DNA from: DASSBG01 sp965651365
GTDB taxonomy: Bacteria; Pseudomonadota; Gammaproteobacteria; Xanthomonadales; Rhodanobacteraceae
Length of the DNA stretch: 18,491 nucleotides
Assembly: GCA_965651365.1 (NCBI GenBank)
Contig: CBFGSA010000052.1
Span: 1-18,491 of the forward strand
Direction: 5' to 3'
Shown here piece after piece: positions 12,613 to 18,491 of this stretch (positions within the stretch are counted from its first letter, which is position 1; the number at the start of each line of letters is the position of its first letter). The notes under the pieces were generated by a model, which did no database searches, was not told where the DNA came from, and was given only the letters and a program-made list of their open reading frames with translations. Both the position numbers and the translations under genes were made by a program.

Positions 12613-13890
12613 CTACGCGCCTTCGTCCTCGGCGTCGTAGTGGCTGCTGGGTAGCCGGGGTACGCCGTGGGTGCTGCGCTCTTCCAGTACCGGGGCGAGT
12701 TCGGTCTGCAAGCCAGGCAGCCATCTGGCCGGTTTGCTGCCGGCGGCGATGTCGAGTGCATTGCGGTAGGCGCGGGCGGCTGCGAGAGCATCGTTCTCGT
12801 GCTGCGCCACGTCGCCCAGTGCCGCCCAGGCCGGTGCCAGGTCCGGTTGCAGTTCCAGTGCGCGCTCCAGATAGTGGCGGGCCTTGCCTTCCAGCCCCTG
12901 CTGCGTGCACAGGCTGCCCAGCGCGGCCAGCAGAACGGCATCATCGGCATGCGATTTCAGCCAGCTCTCGGCCTGACGCAGGCGCTGGTCGGCGGGAATG
13001 TCCTCAAGGCTCACATACAGTGCCGCCAACTCCGGGTTCCAATGCTTGCGCAGCGCCGACTCCAGTTCGCTCATGGCCGCCAGGCCCGCGCCATGACGCG
13101 CGGCATGGCGGGCGTAAATCGCGGCCAGCTCCGGGTCGTTGCGACGCGGCCTCGGCAGCTTGCGCCAGATGTCGGCCAGCGAGCGGGCGTCACCAGCCTG
13201 GGCGAGAGCATCGGCCAGCACGTCCTTCTCCAGCGTGGCCATGGCCTCGCTGCCCAGCGCACCGGTCTTGCGCAGCGGCCCCAGCGCCTGCATGGCGCTG
13301 ACGGCGTGACCGGCAGCCAGCCGGGTCCGCACCAGTTCATGCCAGCCGGCCGGCGGCAGCTTGCCGGCTTCGGCTTCCGGGCCCAGCAGCAGGGCGGCGT
13401 CATCGGGCCGACCCATCTCGCGCAGCACGCGGGCGCGCAGCACGCGGGCGGCCTGCGGCGCCTGCTCGCTGGCCTGATCGAGGCGTTCCAGGGCGCGATC
13501 CCAGGCACCGCGGCGCCGCGCCACGTCGGCCTCCAGCAATTGTGCGGGGGCTTTCAGCGGTGTGTAGCGGGCCGACTTCAGCAGGCTGCGCTCAGCCGCA
13601 TCGTGGCGTCCTTCAAACAGGCCGACAATGCCGCTGGCCAGGCGCTTGTGGCCCAGGCGGCGCCGCCGCCGCGTCGCGGCACCGAATGGCCAGCGCAGCA
13701 GCCGGCCGAGCAGGCCGATTAGTGCCCACAGCACCAGCACCAGCACGATCGCGATCAGCACCGTGGTCTGGACCCGCCAGCCACGCAGGCTGATCACGAC
13801 CTGCCCGGGGTCTTCGGCTACCCAATGCCAGCCCCAGGCGGCCAGTACGGCCACCACCAGCAGCAACAGGATCCAGCGCCACAGCTTCAT
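12613..13890 (-). CDS. hemY: Heme biosynthesis-associated TPR membrane protein HemY
   Basis: This is the enterobacterial-type HemY, a TPR protein of the inner membrane, not the protoporphyrinogen oxidase of the same name. The 425-residue protein has two N-terminal membrane segments (about 5-24 and 41-62) separated by a short loop containing VVISLRGWRVQTT. A basic stretch ATRRRRRLGHKRL comes next, then helical repeats. The clearest TPR-like pair is near the C-terminus, with LEGKARHYLERALELQPD and NDALAAARAYRNALDIA. The length is close to the roughly 400 residues of E. coli HemY. Its ATG overlaps the stop of hemX (ATGA at 13887-13890), so the two are translationally coupled. The biochemical role is unsettled; it is linked to heme or porphyrin handling by its operon. 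Confidence 0.92.
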   Translation of the reverse strand: MKLWRWILLLLVVAVLAAWGWHWVAEDPGQVVISLRGWRVQTTVLIAIVLVLVLWALIGLLGRLLRWPFGAATRRRRRLGHKRLASGIVGLFEGRHDAAERSLLKSARYTPLKAPAQLLEADVARRRGAWDRALERLDQASEQAPQAARVLRARVLREMGRPDDAALLLGPEAEAGKLPPAGWHELVRTRLAAGHAVSAMQALGPLRKTGALGSEAMATLEKDVLADALAQAGDARSLADIWRKLPRPRRNDPELAAIYARHAARHGAGLAAMSELESALRKHWNPELAALYVSLEDIPADQRLRQAESWLKSHADDAVLLAALGSLCTQQGLEGKARHYLERALELQPDLAPAWAALGDVAQHENDALAAARAYRNALDIAAGSKPARWLPGLQTELAPVLEERSTHGVPRLPSSHYDAEDEGA

Positions 13891-15050
13891 GCGCCGCCCG
13901 CCGTCGCCGCCGACGCTGGTGTCGTGGCCGGCACCGTCAGCGGCAGGTTGTTCATTACGCGCACCTGGAGCTGATTGCGCAGCGCCGTCAGAGCTGCGCC
14001 CAGCTGCACATCGGCGCGACTGGCCTGGTCAAGTTGTGCAGCGAGCTGCGCCAGGCTGGCCTGCGCCTTGTCGACCATCGAGCTGGCCGGGTCGTAGTCG
14101 CGCTTCAGCGAGGCGCTGGCGCGCTGGACCGCAGCCAGGGCGGTGGCCGGATCATTCGAGAGCAATGCGGCCTCGGCACGCGCCAGATCGATCGCGCCCA
14201 CTTGCCGGGCCAGGTGCCGGTTGCCGCTGCCGACATCATCCGCACCGCCTTCGCGGCGCACCACCACCAGGGTCGACAAGGCCCCCCAGATGCGCGCCCA
14301 GGCTCCGGTGGCCGGGGCTTCCGTTTCGGGCTTGTCGAGCGGTTTCAGGGGCAGCGCCGGCCACTGCTGGCGCAGTTGCTCAAGCTGGTCGAGCTGGCTC
14401 TGGCGCCGTGCCGGACGGGTTGCCGCCAGGGTGCTGATTTCATCGTCCAGAGTGCGTGCGATGCCGGAAAACGCCGGGTCATCCACATCGGCCAGTTGCT
14501 TGCGCGCCATGCGCAGGGCCGCCAGGGCGCTGACGCCGTCGTGCAGCAGCGTGTAGCGCTGGCTGGCCTGGGTCAGCAGCATCTCGACATCTTCCAGACG
14601 CATCCGCTCGGCGCCGCTGATTTGCTTCTGCGACAGGCCGCTGACGGCCGATTCCAGTTGCGTCACGCGCCGGGACAGGCCTTCCAGCTTGCCTTGCATC
14701 GCTTCGCCGGATTTGCGCGCAGCCTCAAGCTGGGTTTTCAGGGTGGCTTGTTCTTGCGCGCTGGTTTGCAGTTGTGACTGCAGCGTGGTGTTGTCCTGGC
14801 GCAGCTCGGCCACGGCCGCGACCTGATCGTGACTGGCCTGGCTCGCCGCAGCCACACGCCGTTGCTGCTGCTGCCACCATTGCCAGCCAAACCAGGCGGC
14901 GACGGCCAGGGCGGCAAGTATGATCAGAATCAGGACGATCCTGAAGGTCCGCCGCGGTGATCGGGGCGCCGGGTTTTCCGGCTCGGGCTCCACGCCCTGT
15001 GCTTCCAGTGCTTCCGCATCGGTCTGCGGATTGTCTGTTTGTTCGCTCAT
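13887..15050 (-). CDS. hemX: HemX, membrane protein of the hem operon
   Basis: The 387-residue protein matches the HemX family, formerly called uroporphyrinogen-III C-methyltransferase although no methyltransferase motif is visible. It has an acidic, proline-rich N-terminus (1-30). One membrane helix follows at about 37-58 (IVLILIILAALAVAAWFGW), then a long coiled-coil rich in Gln, Leu and Ala (about 75-145). The helical domain that follows contains RLEDVEMLLTQASQRYTLLHD, the most typical family stretch. The C-terminus is Ala/Thr/Pro-rich. The ATG at 15050 is preferred; another in-frame ATG at 15059 would add MAG and is preceded by a short GAG. hemD stops 14 bp upstream and hemY overlaps downstream, so the three form one operon. 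Confidence 0.92.
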   Translation of the reverse strand: MSEQTDNPQTDAEALEAQGVEPEPENPAPRSPRRTFRIVLILIILAALAVAAWFGWQWWQQQQRRVAAASQASHDQVAAVAELRQDNTTLQSQLQTSAQEQATLKTQLEAARKSGEAMQGKLEGLSRRVTQLESAVSGLSQKQISGAERMRLEDVEMLLTQASQRYTLLHDGVSALAALRMARKQLADVDDPAFSGIARTLDDEISTLAATRPARRQSQLDQLEQLRQQWPALPLKPLDKPETEAPATGAWARIWGALSTLVVVRREGGADDVGSGNRHLARQVGAIDLARAEAALLSNDPATALAAVQRASASLKRDYDPASSMVDKAQASLAQLAAQLDQASRADVQLGAALTALRNQLQVRVMNNLPLTVPATTPASAATAGGA

Positions 15051-15064
15051 GCCGGCCATGGTAC

Positions 15065-15823
15065 TCAAAAAAGCGCCTCGATGGCGGCCAGCAAATCGGC
15101 ATCGGTGGCCGAGCGCGCCTGTTCGATGCGGGCAAAGCCGAGTTGCTGCGCCAGCCGCGCCAGCCGCGGGCTGCTGGCCAGTGCCGTTGCCGAGCACAGG
15201 CGCTTCCACGTTTCCGGGGGCAGCCGTGTGGTCAGCAGCGCCATCGCCTGGGCGCTGGTCAGGGTTGCCACGAGCGGCGGTCTGCTGTTTTCGACGGCGC
15301 GCCAGTGGCGCGAATCCAGATGCGCCGGTTCGCGCCGGTAGACGTTCACGCGCTGCAGCTTGGCACCGCGCTCGATCAAGCACTCGCCCAGCAGGGCACG
15401 GCCACCGGCCGCGCCCACAATCGCGATGCGCTTGTTCTTGATGCGGGCCAGGACATCCAGCGCCAGCAGGCCTTCGCTGCGAGCCTCGCGCGGCACGGTC
15501 ACCGGGCCGAGCCCAGCGCGCTGCAGCGCCCGTGCCGTCGATGCGCCGACCGCCAGCAGTTCAGCTTGGCAGGATGCCTTGTCCGGCCACAGGGCAAGCG
15601 CATGACGCACCGCGGCAGGGCTGGTGAATATCATCATGTCGCCATCCAGGGCGGCTGCCAGATCCTCGTGCGCCGCGTTTGGATTGCGGGCCGTCACCAG
15701 CCGCACGGCCGGCAGATTCCAAGCGACAAACCCGCGACGGCGCAGTGCACGGCACAGGTTCGTGCCCTGGCCAACAGGGCGCGTCGTCACCACGGTGGTA
15801 TCTCGTCGTTCCGATGTGGGCAT
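15065..15823 (-). CDS. hemD: Uroporphyrinogen-III synthase
   Basis: HemD cyclises hydroxymethylbilane, inverting ring D, to give uroporphyrinogen III for heme and siroheme; it is cytosolic. The protein (252 residues from this start) shows the two-lobed HemD pattern. It has VTTRPVGQGTNLCRALRRRG, then MIFTSPAAVRHAL, LLAVGASTARALQRAG, ALDVLARIKNKRIAIVGAAGGR, VNVYRREPA with the conserved Tyr, ATLTSAQAMALL, and a C-terminal ALASSPRLARLAQQLGF. Overall identity in this family is low, so the motif order and the hemX-hemY neighbours carry the call. An in-frame ATG at 15847 would add eight residues. I prefer 15823 because a TACACT -10 hexamer lies just upstream of it. hemC, the usual partner gene, is not adjacent: the next gene upstream is divergent. 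Confidence 0.93.
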   Translation of the reverse strand: MPTSERRDTTVVTTRPVGQGTNLCRALRRRGFVAWNLPAVRLVTARNPNAAHEDLAAALDGDMMIFTSPAAVRHALALWPDKASCQAELLAVGASTARALQRAGLGPVTVPREARSEGLLALDVLARIKNKRIAIVGAAGGRALLGECLIERGAKLQRVNVYRREPAHLDSRHWRAVENSRPPLVATLTSAQAMALLTTRLPPETWKRLCSATALASSPRLARLAQQLGFARIEQARSATDADLLAAIEALF

Positions 15824-15829
15824 GCGCCC

Positions 15830-15835
15830 AGTGTA
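15830..15835 (-). promoter_or_regulatory. Possible -10 hexamer for the hemD operon
   Basis: On the minus strand TACACT (four of six to TATAAT) is followed by six bases and then the ATG at 15823. No Shine-Dalgarno is seen in between. A matching -35 is not evident. The transcript could begin at or next to the ATG. Confidence 0.35.
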
Positions 15836-15925
15836 TCGGAGCGGCAAGGTGACGCCGAGGCTTGATCGAGGCTTGAATTTCCGGAGGGTTCACGCGCATT
15901 CATCGGCTTGAATGCGGCCATGCGG

Positions 15926-15931
15926 CATAAT
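15926..15931 (+). promoter_or_regulatory. Possible -10 hexamer for the GNAT-nitrilase gene
   Basis: CATAAT matches the -10 consensus at five of six positions. It is followed by GGGGC and then the ATG at 15937. No good -35 lies 16-18 bases upstream. The spacing predicts a leaderless or nearly leaderless mRNA. Confidence 0.4.
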
Positions 15932-15936
15932 GGGGC

Positions 15937-17535
15937 ATGGCAAACAAGAACGGAACCAAACGGCGCCGCCTGCTGGTGCGCCAGGCGCGACTGGAGGATG
16001 TGCCGCAGATTTTCGAGCTGACCGACCGGGTCTACGGCTCGGGCTATGGCCACAGTGCCGAGATGCTGCGCGGGCAGCAGGCGCATTTCCCCGAAGGCCA
16101 GTTCGTGGCCGAGTTCGAGGGCCGTGTGGTCGGCTATTGCGCGACCTTCCGCATCGACGAGGCCACCGCCCTCAAGCCGCATACCTGGGCCGAGATCACC
16201 GGCAGCGGGCTGGCCAGCCGACATGACCCGGAAGGCGAATGGCTGTATGCGATGGAAGTGTCGGTGCATCCCGAGCATCGCGGCATGCGCATTGGCCAGC
16301 GCCTGTACACGGCGCGCAAGAATCTGTGCATCGACATGAAGCTGCGCGGCATCGTGTTCGGTGGGCGCCTGCCGGGCCTGGCCCGCGGCATCAAGCGCTT
16401 CGGCAGCGCGGAAAACTATGTCCAGGCCGTGGTCGAAGGCCGTCGCCGCGACCCGACGCTCAGCTTTCAGCTGCGCAACGGCTTCGAGGTGATCGGCCTG
16501 TTGCCGGCCTATGAGCCGCATGATCACGAATCGCTGGGGTTTGCCACCCACATGGTCTGGCGCAATCCGGAGCTGCACGACCAGCCCGACGTGCCGCACG
16601 CCTCGGGCGGACTGCCGATGCCCTCGACGGTGCGCGTGGCCTCGGTGCAGTACCAGCAGCGGCGCATCACGTCGTATGACGAGTTCGCGCACCAGATCGA
16701 GTACTTCACCGACATCGCGGCCGACTACAACGCCGACTTCGTGGTGTTCCCGGAAATGCTGACCCTGCAGCTGCTGTCGATCGAGAACGTGGAACTGTCG
16801 CCGACCGACACCATCCGCCGCTTGAGCGAATGGACGCCGCAGGTGCGCGAGCTGTTCGCCCATCTGGCGGTGCGCTACAACATCAACATCATCGGCGGCT
16901 CGCATCCGACGCGGATGGACGATGGCGACATCCACAATGTCAGCTATATCTGCCTGCGCGACGGCACCATGCACGAGCAGGAAAAGTTGCACCCGACGCC
17001 CTCGGAGCGCAATGTCTGGGGCGTGACCGGCGGCGACACGGCGCGCATGATCCAGACCGATTGCGGCCCGATCGGGGTGATGATCTGCTACGACTCGGAA
17101 TTTCCCGAAGTGGCGCGGCACCTGGTCGACCAGGGCGCGCTGATGCTGTTCACGCCGTTTTGCACCGATGTGCGCGAGGGCTACCTCCGGGTGCGCTACT
17201 GCTGCCAGGCACGTGCGATCGAAAACCAGTGCTATGTGATCATGTCGGGCAATGTCGGCAACCTGCCGGGCGTGCACAACTTCGACATCCAGTACGGCCA
17301 GAGCTGCATCCTGACGCCCTGTGATTTCCCGTTCGCGCGCGATGGCGTGGCGGCCGACTCGACGCCGAACATCGAAACCGTGCTGTTCGCGGACCTGAGC
17401 CTCGACAACATCGCCCGGGCGCGCAACTCGGGCACGGTGACCAACCTCAAGGACCGGCGCTACGACCTGTACGAGAGTCGCTGGCGCCAGCGCATGCAGG
17501 CGCCCGTTATCGCCACCGGCAGCGACAGGCGGTGA
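15937..17535 (+). CDS. GNAT acetyltransferase-nitrilase (C-N hydrolase) fusion protein
   Basis: The 532-residue cytosolic protein joins two enzyme domains. Residues about 12-205 are a GNAT N-acetyltransferase, with VRQARLEDVPQIFEL at the start and the acetyl-CoA loop VSVHPEHRGMRIGQRLY. Residues about 228-515 are a nitrilase-superfamily domain with its full Glu-Lys-Cys triad. Glu273 is in VVFPEML, Lys350 is in EKLHPTPSE, and Cys384 is in MICYDSEFPE. Both domains therefore look active. Proteins of this architecture are known in bacteria, but I know of no settled substrate; nitrilase relatives hydrolyse amides or carbamoyl compounds such as omega-amides. The gene is divergent from hemD, with 113 bp between the starts. 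Its stop overlaps a possible GTG start of the next gene, and it lacks a ribosome site. Confidence 0.92.
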   Translation: MANKNGTKRRRLLVRQARLEDVPQIFELTDRVYGSGYGHSAEMLRGQQAHFPEGQFVAEFEGRVVGYCATFRIDEATALKPHTWAEITGSGLASRHDPEGEWLYAMEVSVHPEHRGMRIGQRLYTARKNLCIDMKLRGIVFGGRLPGLARGIKRFGSAENYVQAVVEGRRRDPTLSFQLRNGFEVIGLLPAYEPHDHESLGFATHMVWRNPELHDQPDVPHASGGLPMPSTVRVASVQYQQRRITSYDEFAHQIEYFTDIAADYNADFVVFPEMLTLQLLSIENVELSPTDTIRRLSEWTPQVRELFAHLAVRYNINIIGGSHPTRMDDGDIHNVSYICLRDGTMHEQEKLHPTPSERNVWGVTGGDTARMIQTDCGPIGVMICYDSEFPEVARHLVDQGALMLFTPFCTDVREGYLRVRYCCQARAIENQCYVIMSGNVGNLPGVHNFDIQYGQSCILTPCDFPFARDGVAADSTPNIETVLFADLSLDNIARARNSGTVTNLKDRRYDLYESRWRQRMQAPVIATGSDRR

Positions 17536-17540
17536 AGGCG

Positions 17541-18029
17541 ATGGATGCACGCAGCATGCCGGGGCCGGCAGATATCGCCATGGGCGATGCCCGACGGCTT
17601 GAACACTTCCTGCTCGACTCCATTCCCCTGGCGCGCGCCATGCAGCTCGAAATCGCCGCCTGGGATGGCGAGCGCATCGAACTGCGTGCGCCCTTGTCGG
17701 CCAACGTCAACGACAAGGGCTGCGCCTTCGGTGGCAGCCTGTCCAGCCTGATGACCCTGGCTTCGTGGGCCATGCTGGAGCTGGTGCTGCGTGAACAGGG
17801 GCTGGAAGCAGACGTTTTCGTGGCCGATGCCGAAATCCGCTATCGCACCCCCATTTTTGAAGACATCCTTGCAGTGGCGCAGCCCGATGCGAAGCAGGAT
17901 ATCGAGCGCTTCGTGGCCACCTTGCGGCAGCGCGGGCGGGCGCGCATCGGCATGCGCTCGCTTGTCGGCGGGCACGACGATCCCGCGTGCATCCAGCAGG
18001 CCCGATTCGTGGCCAAATTGCGTGCGTGA
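17541..18029 (+). CDS. Stand-alone YiiD_C hot-dog protein, candidate malonyl-ACP decarboxylase (MadB-like)
   Basis: The 162-residue protein contains LEHFLLDSIPLARAMQLEI followed by LRAPLSANVNDKGCAFGGSLSSL, the signature of the thioesterase domain at the C-terminus of E. coli YiiD. YiiD (MadA) has been shown to be a malonyl-ACP decarboxylase made of a GNAT and a hot-dog domain. Stand-alone hot-dog members are called MadB, and an Asn on a catalytic loop (Asn45 in the Shewanella protein, as I recall) is essential. Asn55 and Asn57 in the NVNDKG loop are the candidates here. The product, acetyl-ACP, can start fatty-acid synthesis without FabH. Starts are possible at 17532 (GTG, overlapping the upstream stop), 17541 (ATG after AAGG) and 17580 (ATG, closest to the usual family length). 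Family is confident; decarboxylase rather than thioesterase activity is inference. Confidence 0.85.
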   Translation: MDARSMPGPADIAMGDARRLEHFLLDSIPLARAMQLEIAAWDGERIELRAPLSANVNDKGCAFGGSLSSLMTLASWAMLELVLREQGLEADVFVADAEIRYRTPIFEDILAVAQPDAKQDIERFVATLRQRGRARIGMRSLVGGHDDPACIQQARFVAKLRA

Positions 18030-18090
18030 AACGCTGCGGCCTGATTCGCTTTGCGGCACAATAAGGCAACGCCCTCTACCGGAACGGATC

Positions 18091-18491
18091 ATGCGCATAC
18101 GCCATCTGTCGCTCGCTGCCGTCGCCCTGGCTCTGGCTGCCTGTGCCAGTCACACCAGGGAAACCTCGCTGGAGCAGACGCTCAATGCCTACGCCGGCAC
18201 GATTCGCTGGGGCAACATGGCCTCGGCCATGGAATACATCGATCCCGAGGTGCTGAAAACCAATCCGCCGACCCAGTTGCAACTGGCGCGTTATCAGCAC
18301 GTGCGGGTCAGCGGCTACGACACCGCCGGCCCGATGCCGGTTAGTGAAACCGAAGTGCGCCAGCGGGTGCAGATCGGACTGATCAACGTCCACACCCAGC
18401 ACCAGCGCAGCATCATCGACAACCAGGTCTGGAAGTATGACCCACAGGCCCAGCGCTGGTGGCTGGAGAGCGGCCTGCCGGATATCGCGCC
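18091..18491 (+). CDS. Putative lipoprotein, 3' end outside the window
   Basis: The reading frame is open from the ATG at 18091 to the window edge (133 complete codons). The signal peptide MRIRHLSLAAVALALAAC ends in a lipobox with Cys18. The mature part begins SHTRETSLEQTLNAYAGTIRWGN, then MEYIDPEVL, and ends with WKYDPQAQRWWLESGLPD. Its layout (helical start, then a beta-like part with WKYD and RWWL) resembles small NTF2-like envelope lipoproteins, but I do not recognise a named family. GGAACGG at 18081-18087 is a suitable ribosome site. A CACAAT hexamer at 18057-18062 could be a -10 box, giving a leader of about 20 bases. It is therefore probably a unit separate from the preceding gene, 61 bp upstream. 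Confidence 0.85.
   Translation, partial: MRIRHLSLAAVALALAACASHTRETSLEQTLNAYAGTIRWGNMASAMEYIDPEVLKTNPPTQLQLARYQHVRVSGYDTAGPMPVSETEVRQRVQIGLINVHTQHQRSIIDNQVWKYDPQAQRWWLESGLPDIA

Noticed and set aside
15051..15383. N-terminal extension of hemX into hemD
   Set aside because: It lies within hemD in another frame, and its sequence is unlike HemX.

Overview
The window is a GC-rich, densely coded chromosomal stretch. It looks like a gammaproteobacterium of the Xanthomonadales/Lysobacterales type (Rhodanobacteraceae-like). The reasons are a FadE-type acyl-CoA dehydrogenase and a PlsB acyltransferase that match the E. coli proteins along their length, a hemD-hemX-hemY cluster, SrkA, and TCGGGAN-type heptamer repeats of a kind I recall from xanthomonad intergenic regions. 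The genus is inference; there is no rRNA or other marker gene. I see no phage, IS, CRISPR or tRNA.

Layout. 1-253 (-): 5' part of an AMP-nucleosidase-like gene. 371-3771 (+): fadE, then a DegV-family fatty-acid-binding protein. 3974-4891 (+): e(P4)-type lipoprotein acid phosphatase. 4892-5147: AT-rich intergenic region with a candidate promoter, stacked hairpins, one of them with an anti-Shine-Dalgarno loop, and a strong intrinsic terminator; this is a candidate small RNA. 5148-8666 (+): lipoprotein of unknown function, then plsB. 8709-9815 (+): FAD-dependent oxidoreductase. 9817-9943: repeat element ending in eight tandem heptamers. 9948-11331 (-): YdiI/MenI-like thioesterase overlapping srkA. 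11437-12495 (+): 2Fe-2S/FAD/NAD(P) reductase. 12524-12606: second copy of the repeat element. 12613-15847 (-): hemD, hemX and hemY, tightly packed. 15937-17535 (+): GNAT-nitrilase fusion. 17541-18029 (+): stand-alone YiiD_C hot-dog protein (MadB-like). 18091-end (+): lipoprotein, cut by the window edge.

How the genes work together. Acyl-chain metabolism recurs: beta-oxidation (FadE), fatty-acid binding (DegV), the first acylation of glycerol-3-phosphate (PlsB), a possible malonyl-ACP decarboxylase that could start fatty-acid synthesis (MadB-like), and a hot-dog acyl-CoA thioesterase. These sit in separate transcription units, so one shared system is not implied. The heme block makes uroporphyrinogen III (HemD) and adds two membrane proteins, HemX and HemY, but hemC is not next to it. 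The most novel-looking items are the structured RNA at about 4965-5068 and the dispersed repeat with heptamers that lies just 3' of gene ends, always in the orientation of the gene it follows.
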